DNA of 46,680 nucleotides from Nonomuraea ceibae (GTDB lineage Bacteria > Actinomycetota > Actinomycetes > Streptosporangiales > Streptosporangiaceae). The position numbers were made by a program, and so were the translations under genes. The DNA lies in assembly GCF_019396325.1 (NCBI RefSeq), contig NZ_JAHKRO010000075.1:1-46680 (forward strand). Reading direction: 5' to 3'. This document shows, piece by piece, positions 22,708 to 30,921 of the stretch (position 1 is the first letter of the stretch; every line of letters starts with the position of its first letter). The notes under the pieces are model-generated. The model was not told the origin of the DNA. It saw nothing but the letters and a program-made list of their open reading frames with translations, and ran no database searches.

Positions 22708-23463
22708 GTGAGGTGCGTCCAGTGCGGGGACCCGCATCCCGTGCCGCTGCCGGGCCGCCTGCCGAACCGGCGGCGGCACGCCTGCCGCGCCTGCGGGGCC
22801 GTCTTCCGCGCGGCCCCGGTGGTGCTCCGTTCCGTGGCCGGCGACCCGCTGGAACCGTACCTGCCCGCCCGGATGATCCGCTGGCTGCGTGAGCGCGGCG
22901 ACGACGGCCCGCCCGACCGGGCCGCGATGAACCGCTGGTACCAGGAGTTCGACGCGTTCGTGGCCAAGGCCAGGACCGACGACGCCGCCGCGGCGCTCCT
23001 GGCCGAGGTCAGCGAGATCCCGCTCGCCGACCTGCCCGCCAAGCCGCCCGCCTTCTCCCAGGTGTGCGCCGCCCTGCACGCCACCTGCTACGACCTGCCG
23101 CTCGCCGAGGCCCGCCTGGCGCCGGGCGACCCCTGGGCCGCCGAACGGCTCGCCCACGTGCGCGCCTGGTTCGCCGGGCCCGGCCGCCCGGCCACCTGGC
23201 CGGCGGCGCCACCGGCGGAGCCGCCGGACCCCGAGCTCGTCGCCGGCCTCCTCCCGCTGCCGGAACGCCTCGAATCCGCCCAGGTCAGAGCGCTGTTCTC
23301 GGCGCTGTTCCAGGTGGAGAGAGGACCGTCGCTGGCCGGGGTGCTCGGCCGCTTCGGCGCCGCCGAGATCGAGGACGCGCTGCGCGCCTACCTGCGCGAC
23401 GGCTCACGCCCGCTCCGCGACCGGGTGCTCGCCGACCTGCCCGCCGACCTGGACGCCGGATGA
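22708..23463 (+). CDS. Uncharacterised protein with N-terminal zinc-ribbon-like cysteines
   Basis: A 251-residue protein I do not recognise. It opens with C-x2-C ('RCVQC'), about 20 residues, then C-x2-C ('CRACGAVF'), a zinc-ribbon layout. The remainder is helical and acidic, with no membrane segment or known catalytic motif. GTG 22708 has AAGGGAG six bases upstream and is preferred. GTG 22693, overlapping the previous stop, would add five residues. The stop overlaps the flippase start (ATGA), so it is embedded in the operon. A regulatory or adaptor role is possible but unproven. Confidence 0.65.
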   Translation: MRCVQCGDPHPVPLPGRLPNRRRHACRACGAVFRAAPVVLRSVAGDPLEPYLPARMIRWLRERGDDGPPDRAAMNRWYQEFDAFVAKARTDDAAAALLAEVSEIPLADLPAKPPAFSQVCAALHATCYDLPLAEARLAPGDPWAAERLAHVRAWFAGPGRPATWPAAPPAEPPDPELVAGLLPLPERLESAQVRALFSALFQVERGPSLAGVLGRFGAAEIEDALRAYLRDGSRPLRDRVLADLPADLDAG

Positions 23464-24635
23464 CCGCCGCCGCCCACCGCATCGGGCTGCCCCGGCTCGT
23501 GACGCTCCTCGCCGGCCGCGCCGCCTTCCGGGTGATGCTGTACGGCTCGGCGGCCCTGCTGGCGCTGGCCTGGAGCCGGGCCGAGTTCGACGCGTACGGG
23601 GCGGTGATGGGGGCGGCCGGCTGGCTGTGCATGGTCGTCCAGTCGGGCGGCGAGAAGGCGGCGCTGAAGCTCATCCCGCGCGCCCGGCGCACCCGGGACG
23701 ACCTCGCCGGGATGCTGCGCGTCCTGGTCGCCTACGTGCCGCTGCCGCCGCTCGCGGCGGCGCTGGCCGCGCTGGCCCTCGCCCCGGGGGAGCCGGTCAC
23801 GCTCTACCTGCTGGGCGTCGCCTACTACGTGGCGCTGGGCTGCGGCATGCACGGCGTCGCCCTGCACCGCGCGCTCGGCCGCTACACGCGCGACACCGTC
23901 CACTTCGCCGTGCTCGGCCTCGGGATGGGCGCGATGGCGGCGCTCGCCTTCCTCGCCGGGGTCGGCCCGGCCGGCTACCTGGCCGGGCTGCTGGCGCTGG
24001 TCACCGCGCTCAACCTGTCCCTGCTGCCCGGGCTGCCGCGCGCATCACGGCCCCGGCCGGGGCTGCGCCGCGTGCTCACCGGCACGGTGCTGCTGATGGG
24101 CGCCGCCGACGTGATGAACAACGCGATGATCGGCGTGCTCTTCGTCGAGCTCGCCCTCAGCCCGTACGCGGCCCACAGCGGCGAGCTGTACCTGGTCACG
24201 CTCGGCTGGGGGTTCGCGCTGTCGATCCTCTACACGGTGCAGCGCATCTACCAGCCGCAGCTCTCCCTGCGGGTGGCCGGCGGGGGAGCGGCCGGGGCGC
24301 GCGTGCTCGGGCGGCGCATGGCCGGGCTCGCCGCGCTGGGCGCCGCCCTCTGGCTGACGGCCGCCGGGTTCGCGCTGGCGGCAGGCGCGCACGGGCCGGT
24401 CGCGCTCGCCGCGCTCGCCCTCACGCTGCTGCCGATGCAGGCCCTGGCCAGCGGCGCCACCTTCGTCGTCGAACACACCGACCTACGGGCCAACGCCCGG
24501 GCCGTCGTCGTCGCCCTGGCCGCGGTCGCCGCGCTGGGCGCCGTGGCCGTACCCCTGACCGGGGCGGCCGGAGCCGTGTACGCGCTGGGGGCGAACCCGC
24601 TCGTCCTCGGCCTGGCGCTGTGGAGGGCGCGATGA
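23460..24635 (+). CDS. Wzx/MATE-like flippase-type membrane protein
   Basis: A 391-residue protein, hydrophobic throughout, with roughly ten to twelve membrane segments, for example 'VMLYGSAALLALAWSRAEF', 'YYVALGCGMHGVAL' and 'VLLMGAADVMNNAMIGVLFVEL'. Length, topology and paired helices fit the MOP superfamily of polysaccharide flippases. Its place between acyltransferases and a polyprenyl-phosphate-type glycosyltransferase supports export of a lipid-linked glycan. Sequence identity to Wzx proteins is not obvious by eye, so the family call is partly from context. Confidence 0.68.
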   Translation: MTAAAHRIGLPRLVTLLAGRAAFRVMLYGSAALLALAWSRAEFDAYGAVMGAAGWLCMVVQSGGEKAALKLIPRARRTRDDLAGMLRVLVAYVPLPPLAAALAALALAPGEPVTLYLLGVAYYVALGCGMHGVALHRALGRYTRDTVHFAVLGLGMGAMAALAFLAGVGPAGYLAGLLALVTALNLSLLPGLPRASRPRPGLRRVLTGTVLLMGAADVMNNAMIGVLFVELALSPYAAHSGELYLVTLGWGFALSILYTVQRIYQPQLSLRVAGGGAAGARVLGRRMAGLAALGAALWLTAAGFALAAGAHGPVALAALALTLLPMQALASGATFVVEHTDLRANARAVVVALAAVAALGAVAVPLTGAAGAVYALGANPLVLGLALWRAR

Positions 24636-25555
24636 GCACCGGGCTGACCGTGCTGGTTCCGTGCTACAACGAGGGCGCGCAGGTGGAGGTCGCCTACCGG
24701 GAACTCACCGGGGAGCTGGCGGACCTCGCCGACCTGCAGATCCTGTTCGTCGACGACGGCAGCACCGACGACTCGCTCGCCCGCATCCGGGCGCTGGCCG
24801 GGGCCGACCCTAGAGTGGGCTACCTGTCCTTCACCCGCAACTTCGGCATCGACGCCGTCACGGCCGCCGGCTACCGCTACGCCGCGTGGCCGTGGATCGT
24901 GCAGTGCGACGCCGACCTGCAGGTGCCGCCGTCGCAGATCTGGAAGCTGCTCGACAGGGCAGCCGAGGGCTACGACGTCGTCTTCGGCCGCCGGGTGCGC
25001 CGGCGCGACCCGCTCCTGCGCAAGATCGGCTCGGCCGGGCTGCACTGGGCGGCGCGGGCCGTGTTCCGCATCGACATGCCGCGCGGCGCCTCCACGTTCC
25101 GGCTCATGCGCACCAGCGTCGCCCGGACGATCAGCGAGCTGTGCCTGCCCTGGTTCATGCCCGCGGTGCCGCTGGTGGGGGCCCGGCACACCGCGGTCGA
25201 CGTCAGCCACCGCGAGCGCGACGCCGGGCGCTCCAAGCTGCGGCCCGCCCGGCTGGCCGGGCACGCCTTCGAGCTGTTCTTCGGCTTCTCGTGGCGGCCC
25301 CTGAACGCGCTCTACCTGGTGGCGGTGCTGGCGCTGGCGGCGGCGGCACTCGGGCTGGAGGCCGCGCACCTGCTGGTGTCCGCGGCCACGCTCGCCGGGG
25401 TGGCGGTGGTCGGCCGCTACGTCCACCGCGTCGCCCCCCGCCCGCCCGCGTTCTACGTCCGCGAGTCGAACCTCCCCGTACGTCCCGAGGACACGCTCAC
25501 CGGCGGCGCCCCGACCCCGCCCCCGCCCGGCCGCGTCCCCCCGGGCGGCGACTGA
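24632..25555 (+). CDS. Family 2 glycosyltransferase, DPM/GtrB-like
   Basis: A 307-residue GT2 enzyme. 'LTVLVPCYNEGAQVEVAY' and 'ILFVDDGSTDDSL' form the nucleotide-sugar site. The metal-binding DxD is D93-A-D95 in 'VQCDADLQVPPSQIW'. 'SFTRNFGIDAVTAAGYRYA' is typical of the polyprenyl-phosphate sugar synthases (DPM1, GtrB, ArnC). One or two hydrophobic segments near residues 225-260 would anchor it in the membrane, and a Pro-rich tail ends the protein. It is the last gene of the rightward operon and is followed by a long hairpin. It probably loads a sugar onto a lipid carrier. Confidence 0.87.
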   Translation: MSTGLTVLVPCYNEGAQVEVAYRELTGELADLADLQILFVDDGSTDDSLARIRALAGADPRVGYLSFTRNFGIDAVTAAGYRYAAWPWIVQCDADLQVPPSQIWKLLDRAAEGYDVVFGRRVRRRDPLLRKIGSAGLHWAARAVFRIDMPRGASTFRLMRTSVARTISELCLPWFMPAVPLVGARHTAVDVSHRERDAGRSKLRPARLAGHAFELFFGFSWRPLNALYLVAVLALAAAALGLEAAHLLVSAATLAGVAVVGRYVHRVAPRPPAFYVRESNLPVRPEDTLTGGAPTPPPPGRVPPGGD

Positions 25556-25561
25556 GCCCTG

Positions 25562-25627
25562 CCCCGGCCCCCGTACCCGTCCGGTTCGTCAGTGTGGACG
25601 GTGGATGGTGGATGGTGGGGGCCGGGG
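25562..25627. terminator. Nested long hairpin between convergent genes
   Basis: CCCCGGCCCCC (25562-25572) pairs perfectly with GGGGGCCGGGG (25617-25627). Inside it, CCGTCC and GGACGG pair again. The element lies between the convergent glycosyltransferase and response-regulator genes and could stop transcription both ways. The GGTGGATGGTGGATGGTGG run in the loop is a small direct repeat. Confidence 0.55.
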
Positions 25628-25631
25628 GTGG

Positions 25632-26282
25632 CTATGGGGTGGCCTGGAGGTAGGCCAGGACCGCCATGACGCGCCGGTTGTGGTCGTCGGACGGCGGCAG
25701 GCCGAGCTTGGCGAAGATGTTCGTGGTGTGCTTGGCGACCGCCTTGTCGGTGACGCGGAAGCGCGCCGCGATCGCCAGGTTGGACAGGCCCTCCGCCATC
25801 AGGGCCAGCACCTCCCGCTCGCGCGGCGTCAGCGCGGCCAGCGGCTCGTCCCGGCCGCGCCGGGTGAGGAGCTGCGAGACGACCTCCGGGTCCATCGCGG
25901 TGCCCCCGGCCGCCACCTGGCGCACCGCGCCGACGAACCCGTCGACGTCGCCCACCCGGTCCTTCAGCAGGTAACCCACCCCGCCGGACCGGTCCGACAG
26001 CAGCTCCCTGGCGTACAGCTGCTCCACGTACTGCGACAGGATCAGCACCGGCAGCCCCGGCACCCGGGCCCGCGCCTCCAGGGCGGCGCGCAGCCCCTCG
26101 TCGGCGAAGCCCGGCGGCAGCCGCACGTCGATCACCGACACGTCGGGGCGGTGCCGCAGCAGCGCCTCCAGCAGCATCGGGCCGTTGTCGACCGCCTCCA
26201 CCACGGTGCAGCCGTACGCCGACAGCAGGCGGACCAGCCCGTCGCGCAGCAGGGCCAGGTCCTCGGCTATGACAACGCGCAC
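25632..26282 (-). CDS. LuxR/NarL-family response regulator
   Basis: A 216-residue regulator. The receiver domain (1-120) has the acidic pair in 'IAEDLA', the phosphorylatable D52 in 'VSVIDVRLPP' and K in 'YLLKDRV'. The C-terminal LuxR helix-turn-helix (about 148-200) reads 'LTPREREVLALMAEGLSNLAIA' and 'TDKAVAKHTTNIFAKLGL'. GTG 26282 lies within the end of the kinase gene (16-nt overlap) after a GGAGGTGCC site. It should be phosphorylated by that kinase and probably controls the divergent ABC transporter. Confidence 0.93.
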   Translation of the reverse strand: MRVVIAEDLALLRDGLVRLLSAYGCTVVEAVDNGPMLLEALLRHRPDVSVIDVRLPPGFADEGLRAALEARARVPGLPVLILSQYVEQLYARELLSDRSGGVGYLLKDRVGDVDGFVGAVRQVAAGGTAMDPEVVSQLLTRRGRDEPLAALTPREREVLALMAEGLSNLAIAARFRVTDKAVAKHTTNIFAKLGLPPSDDHNRRVMAVLAYLQATP

Positions 26283-27448
26283 GGCACCTCCATGATCAGC
26301 TCCGTCGGCCCGCCCGGCGGGCTGTCCACGGTGAGAGTGCCGTCGAAGGCCGACAGCCGGTCCTCGATACCGCGCACGCCGGTGCCGAGGTCGCGGCGCA
26401 CGCCGCCGTGACCGTCGTCGCCCACCGTCAGCCGCAGCACGCCACCGGTGTGCCGCAGCCGCACCCAGGCCCGCGACGCGCCGCTGTGCTTGGCCACGTT
26501 GGCCAGCGCCTCGGCAGCCGCGAAGTACGCCGCCGACTCGACGGGCGGCTGCGGGCGGCCGGGCAGCTCGGCGTCGACGTCGACGGGGATCGGGCAGAGC
26601 AGCGCGGACGCCCCGATCGCGCCCGGCAGGCCGCGGTCGGCCAGCACCGGCGGGTGGATGCCGCGCACCAGGTCGCGCAGGTCGGTCAGGGCCTGACCGG
26701 CGACCTCCCTGGCCTCGTCGACCGCGCGCAGCACCTCGTCCGGGTCGGCGGCGGCGCGCGCCAGCCCCAGGCTCATGCGGATGGCGATGAGCTTGGCCTG
26801 GGCGCCGTCGTGCAGGTCGCGTTCGATGCGGCGCAGCTCGGCGGCGTGCGCGTCGACGACCGCGGCGCGGGAGGCGGTCAGCTCCCGGATGCGCGCGTCC
26901 GGCGCGGGCCGCGCGTCGAGCAGCAGCCGCGCCAGCCGCGCCTGCCCGGTGCGGAACAGCGGCACGGCCAGCAGGGCCACGACCGCGATCGCCACGAGGG
27001 CCAGGCTGATGGAGTACGTGTTCAGCATGCTCGGGCGGGACGGCTGGAGCCGGAAGAACAGATAGTCGAGGGCCGCCAGCATCGCCCACACCACGGCCAC
27101 GGGAGCCGGTCCGGACACCGCATGCACGGCCAGCCACAGCACCTCCCGCCGAGCGGCAGCCGGGCCGCCCGCCGAGGCATCCACCGTGCCGCCCGCCGGT
27201 GCGTCCGCCGGGTCGCCGTCCCGGGCGAGCACCCGCCGCGCCCACCGGCGCTGATGCCCGGCCAGCCGCCCCACCGCCGCGCGCGCCCACGCGAGCGGCC
27301 GCCCGGTGAGCGGCGCCAGCGCGGCGCCCGACGCCAGCAGGGCGAGCAGGACGGGCGCGGCCACCCCGGTGGCGGCGTTCAGCGCCAGCGCCCCCACCCC
27401 GGCGACGGCGCCGAGCGCCCGCCGGGCGACGGTCTTCCTCCCCTTCAC
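26267..27448 (-). CDS. Sensor histidine kinase (HisKA_3 type)
   Basis: A 393-residue membrane kinase. There are about four hydrophobic segments in residues 10-165. The dimerisation/phosphoacceptor helix is 'RRIERDLHDGAQAKLIAIRM', with H213 phosphorylated. The ATP-binding domain shows the N-box in 'ALANVAKHSGASRAWV' and G-boxes in 'VGDDGHGGVRRDLGTGVRGI'. GTG 27448 was chosen because a longer frame to 27631 runs through the inverted-repeat promoter region. It pairs with the overlapping LuxR regulator. The signal is unknown, but with an ABC exporter next door an antibiotic or envelope cue is plausible. Confidence 0.9.
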   Translation of the reverse strand: MKGRKTVARRALGAVAGVGALALNAATGVAAPVLLALLASGAALAPLTGRPLAWARAAVGRLAGHQRRWARRVLARDGDPADAPAGGTVDASAGGPAAARREVLWLAVHAVSGPAPVAVVWAMLAALDYLFFRLQPSRPSMLNTYSISLALVAIAVVALLAVPLFRTGQARLARLLLDARPAPDARIRELTASRAAVVDAHAAELRRIERDLHDGAQAKLIAIRMSLGLARAAADPDEVLRAVDEAREVAGQALTDLRDLVRGIHPPVLADRGLPGAIGASALLCPIPVDVDAELPGRPQPPVESAAYFAAAEALANVAKHSGASRAWVRLRHTGGVLRLTVGDDGHGGVRRDLGTGVRGIEDRLSAFDGTLTVDSPPGGPTELIMEVPCALS

Positions 27449-27481
27449 CCCTGCAGTCTGCCGTGCCCGCGAGCGTGCGGC

Positions 27482-27525
27482 GGTAGGTCTGCGCCTACCA
27501 CCGGGGTGGTGAATTCCCACCCCGG
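27482..27525. promoter_or_regulatory. Two adjacent inverted repeats in the kinase/ABC divergent promoter
   Basis: GGTAGG-N6-CCTACC (27482-27499) is followed by CCGGGGTGG-N7-CCACCCCGG (27501-27525), both with perfect arms. They sit in the 157-bp divergent region between the kinase and the ABC ATPase and are candidate sites for the LuxR-type regulator. Confidence 0.5.
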
Positions 27526-27605
27526 AGGTGGACCGGCCCCCCTGGAGACCGGGCCCGCGCACCGCGAGGCTCGTTCCGGCCGACCATGCCGGACGAGGGG
27601 GAGAC

Positions 27606-28559
27606 GTGATCGACGTACGGGGACTGACCATGCGCTACGGCCGCACGGTCGCCGTGGACGGGCTGACCTTCAGCGTGAGACCGGGCCTGGTGACCGGATT
27701 CCTGGGCCCCAACGGCGCGGGCAAGTCCACCACCATGCGGGCCGTGCTCGGGCTGGAGGTGCCCGCCGGAGGCGAGGCGCTGGTGGACGGGCGGTCGTAC
27801 GCGTCGCTGCGCCGCCCGATGCGCACGATGGGCGCGCTGCTCGACGCCGGGGCCGTGCACGGCGGCCGGACCGCCCGCGACCACCTGCGCTGCCTGGCCC
27901 GCAGCAACGGCATCGGCGCCGGGCGGGTGGACGAGGTGCTCGGCCAGGTGGGGCTGACGGACGTGGCCGGGCGGCGGATCGGCGGCTTCTCCCTGGGCAT
28001 GAAGCAGCGGCTGGGGATCGCGGCGGCACTGCTGGGCGACCCGGCGGTGCTGATGTTCGACGAGCCGCTGAACGGGCTCGACCCGGAGGGCATCCGCTGG
28101 ATCCGCGACCTGCTGCGGGCGCTGGCCGCCGAGGGGCGGACCGTCCTGCTGTCCAGCCACCTGATGAACGAGCTGGCGCTCACCGCCGACCACGTCGTCG
28201 TCATCGGGCGCGGCAAGCTGATCGCGGACACGGCGATCGGCGAGCTGGCCGGCCGCTTCCGCCGCGACGTGCTCGTCCGGGCCGCGGACCCGGAACGGCT
28301 GGCCGGGGTCCTGCGCGCGCACGGCGCCACCGTGACCCCCGAAGAGGCGCCCCCCGGTCCACCCGCACGCGACCCGTCCGTGCGCGGGCTGTCCGTGCGG
28401 GGGCTGGATGCCGAGGTGATCGGGGAGCTGGCGCTGGGCGCGGGCGTCGCGCTGCGCGAGCTGACACCGCGCGGCGCATCGCTGGAGGAGGCGTTCATGG
28501 AGCTCACCGAGGACAGCGTCGAGTACGGCGCCCATACCGGGACGGAGCAGGGCCGATGA
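27606..28559 (+). CDS. ABC transporter ATP-binding protein (DrrA-like exporter type)
   Basis: A 317-residue ATPase of the multidrug/antibiotic export class. Walker A is in 'LGPNGAGKSTTMRA', the signature is 'FSLGMKQRLGIA', Walker B is 'VLMFDEPLNGLDPEG', and the switch His lies in 'LLSSHLMNEL'. The C-terminal 80 residues are the variable extension common in this group. It starts on GTG 27606 after GGGGGAGA, and its stop overlaps the permease-hydrolase start (ATGA). The divergent kinase/regulator pair probably controls it. Confidence 0.9.
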   Translation: MIDVRGLTMRYGRTVAVDGLTFSVRPGLVTGFLGPNGAGKSTTMRAVLGLEVPAGGEALVDGRSYASLRRPMRTMGALLDAGAVHGGRTARDHLRCLARSNGIGAGRVDEVLGQVGLTDVAGRRIGGFSLGMKQRLGIAAALLGDPAVLMFDEPLNGLDPEGIRWIRDLLRALAAEGRTVLLSSHLMNELALTADHVVVIGRGKLIADTAIGELAGRFRRDVLVRAADPERLAGVLRAHGATVTPEEAPPGPPARDPSVRGLSVRGLDAEVIGELALGAGVALRELTPRGASLEEAFMELTEDSVEYGAHTGTEQGR

Positions 28560-30874
28560 CGGACGCGATCGCCGCCGAATGGCACAAGCTCCGCTCGCTG
28601 CGCTCCAACGCGTACCTGCTGGCCGTCTCGCTGCTCGCCGTGCTCGCCTGCGCCGGGGTGGCGTACCTGATCGGGCGCGGGTTCGACCGGCAGACGTTCG
28701 AGGAGCGGCTGGGCTTCACCGGCGTCGGCGCCGGGCTGGGCACCGGCCTGCCGATCGCCTACGTCGTGTTCGGCACGCTGGGCGCGCTCACGATCACCGC
28801 CGAGCACGCCACCGGCCTGATCCGCACCAGCCTGGCGGCCGTGCCGAGGCGGCAGGTGTTCCTGTTCGCCAAGGTGCCGGGCCTGGCCGCCGTCACCCTG
28901 GTCGCCGGTCAGGTCCTGGCGTTCGCCATGCACGGGGCCGCGCAGGCGGTCCTCGGCAGCCGCGCGGACCAGCTGCTGCTCGACGGCGGGACGCTGGGGA
29001 CCTCGCTCGCCGAGCCGGGCGTGCTCGCGTCGGTGGCCGTCTCGGGGCTGTCCATGACGGCGGCGGCCCTCGTCGGGCTGGGGGCGGGCGCGGCGATCCG
29101 GTCGACGTCGGGCACCCTGGTCGCGCTCGTGCTGGTCTTCCTGGTGCTGCCCGTGGCCGCGCAGGCGCTGCCGTCGCCGCTGCGGGCCCAGGTGGGCTCG
29201 TACCTGCTGGAGAACCTGCCCGCGCAAGTCGCCGGGGTGGGCGGGCTGCTGCCGCCCGTCGCGGCGGCGGCGCTGCTCGCGGGCCACGTCGCCGTCGCGC
29301 TGGCGGCGGGCGCGACGGTCACGGCGCTGAAGGGCCGCAGGCTCAGGCCGCTGCTCGCCGGCGCGGCCGCGGTGCTGCTGACGGCGCTGACGGCGGTCCT
29401 GCCCACGGTGCTGCCGGCGGCCGGGCTGTCACCAGGGATGCCGGCAGAACCGGCGGTGGCGCCCGCGTCCGGTGACGCGGGCGGCGCGGCGTCCGCCCTG
29501 GCCTGGCGGCCGTGCGCGGACAAGGACGCGCCCGGGGACCTGCGGTGCGCCTCCGTCGAGGTGCCGCTCGACTGGCACAAGCCCGCCGGGCGCACGATCA
29601 CCGTGCCGGTCGCGATGCTGCCCGCCTCCGGGGCGGGCCGCCGGATCGGCGTCCTGTTCTCCGTCCCCGGCGGCCCCGGCGGGTCGGGGATCGACGACCT
29701 GAAGCAGCACCACGCGCGGTTCGCCAAGCTGCGCGACCGGTTCGACGTCGTCAGCCTCGCCCCCCGCAACACCGCCGTCCCCGGCGGCCCGCTGCCGTAC
29801 GCGTGCCTGTCCACCGGCCCGTGGATCACGCTGCCCGGCGACCGCGCCGAGTGGGCCGAGCTGGCGCGGGCGAACCGGGAGCACGCCGAGCGGTGCCGCG
29901 CCGCCGACCCGGAGCTGTTCGACCACATGGACTCCGCCTCCGTCGCCCGCGACATCGAGGCCGTCCGCGTGGCGCTCGGCGAGCCGCGGCTGAGCTTCCT
30001 GGCCAACTCCTACGGCGGCCACCCCGCCGAGGCGTACGCCCGGCTGTTCCCCGCCCGGGTGCGCGCGATGGTCCTGGACGGCGCCGCCGACCACCAGGAG
30101 CCGGTCGCCGCCACCGAGCCCGCCCTGTACGCGCGGCTGGAGCGGCAGCTGGTGCGCTTCGCCGCCTGGTGCCGGGCGGACACCGCCTGCGCGCTGCACG
30201 GCAGGGACGTGGCCGGGGTGTGGCGACGGCTGGTCACCGCCGCCGATCGCAAGCCGGTGCCGGTGCGCGGCGACCCGTCGGGGGCCGCCTACAGCGGGTT
30301 CGACCTGAAGGTCGCCGCCGGGCCCAGCTTCGTCTCGCCCGGCCGCGAGCCCGAGGTGCCCCGCTGGGTCCAGCTCGCCGCCGCGATCGAGAAGGCGGAG
30401 GGCGGCGACGCCTCCGGGTTCGCCGACTACGTCAGGCAGGCCACGGGCAGCGCCAAGGTGCCCTCGGCCGCCGGCCAGAACATGACGCACTGCCTGGACG
30501 GCAAGGGGTACGGGAGCTACGCCGCCTTCCGTGAGGCGCTGCGCGAGGCGGAGCGGGTGTCGCCTCACTTCGCCGGGCAGCGCTCGTGGTGGCCGCTGGC
30601 CTGCGCGGGCTGGCCCGCGCCGGTCACCAACCCGCCGGCGCCGCTGCCCGCGTGGGGGCTGCCGCCGCTGCTCGGGGTGGGGAGCTGGACGGACCACGAC
30701 GAGGTGGCCCGCGCTGTCCGCCGGGTGCCAGGCTCGTCCAGCCTCCGGTACGAGGGCCACGGGCACACGCTGTACCTGTCCGGTCCTGGCGGCTGCGTCA
30801 CCGCGCACGTCAACCGCTACCTGATCAGCCTGCGCCTCCCGCCGCCCGGCGCCACCTGCCCGGGCGCCGGGTGA
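28556..30874 (+). CDS. Fusion: ABC-2-type permease plus TAP-like alpha/beta hydrolase
   Basis: One uninterrupted 772-residue frame. Residues 1-260 are an ABC-2-type permease with six hydrophobic segments ('WHKLRSLRSNAYLLAVSLLA', 'ALTITAEHATGLIRTSLA'). A basic KGRRLRP stretch and a further hydrophobic segment (about 265-290) act as a signal anchor. Residues about 310-770 are an alpha/beta hydrolase of the tripeptidyl-aminopeptidase type: oxyanion segment 'VPGGPGGSG', nucleophile S485 in 'LANSYGGHP', and a His in 'YEGHGHTLYLSG'. The usual Gly two residues before the Ser is Ala-Asn here. The hydrolase would face outside. No ATG/GTG lies at the junction, so separate translation is unlikely. The arrangement suggests export coupled to hydrolysis of peptides. 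Confidence 0.85.
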   Translation: MTDAIAAEWHKLRSLRSNAYLLAVSLLAVLACAGVAYLIGRGFDRQTFEERLGFTGVGAGLGTGLPIAYVVFGTLGALTITAEHATGLIRTSLAAVPRRQVFLFAKVPGLAAVTLVAGQVLAFAMHGAAQAVLGSRADQLLLDGGTLGTSLAEPGVLASVAVSGLSMTAAALVGLGAGAAIRSTSGTLVALVLVFLVLPVAAQALPSPLRAQVGSYLLENLPAQVAGVGGLLPPVAAAALLAGHVAVALAAGATVTALKGRRLRPLLAGAAAVLLTALTAVLPTVLPAAGLSPGMPAEPAVAPASGDAGGAASALAWRPCADKDAPGDLRCASVEVPLDWHKPAGRTITVPVAMLPASGAGRRIGVLFSVPGGPGGSGIDDLKQHHARFAKLRDRFDVVSLAPRNTAVPGGPLPYACLSTGPWITLPGDRAEWAELARANREHAERCRAADPELFDHMDSASVARDIEAVRVALGEPRLSFLANSYGGHPAEAYARLFPARVRAMVLDGAADHQEPVAATEPALYARLERQLVRFAAWCRADTACALHGRDVAGVWRRLVTAADRKPVPVRGDPSGAAYSGFDLKVAAGPSFVSPGREPEVPRWVQLAAAIEKAEGGDASGFADYVRQATGSAKVPSAAGQNMTHCLDGKGYGSYAAFREALREAERVSPHFAGQRSWWPLACAGWPAPVTNPPAPLPAWGLPPLLGVGSWTDHDEVARAVRRVPGSSSLRYEGHGHTLYLSGPGGCVTAHVNRYLISLRLPPPGATCPGAG

Positions 30875-30882
30875 GGGCCGCC

Positions 30883-30921
30883 CGCGATCACCAGGCGCGA
30901 TCACCAGGCGCGATCATCCGG
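30883..30921. repeat. Three tandem 13-bp repeats at convergent gene ends
   Basis: CGCGATCACCAGG occurs twice exactly (30883-30895, 30896-30908) and a third time with two changes (30909-30921). The third copy contains the stop codon of the leftward UvrA-like gene. The array looks like slippage expansion of that 3' end. Confidence 0.8.

Noticed and set aside
25600..25620. GGTGGATGGTGGATGGTGG run as a possible CRISPR or minisatellite
   Set aside because: Only two to three copies of a 7-bp unit, lying in the loop of a terminator-like hairpin.
26408..28555. Long plus-strand open frame leading into the permease-hydrolase gene, implying a 1488-residue protein
   Set aside because: The part before 28556 runs antisense to the kinase and through another frame of the ABC ATPase. 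Its composition is low-complexity. The ATG at 28556 with ATGA overlap is the natural start.
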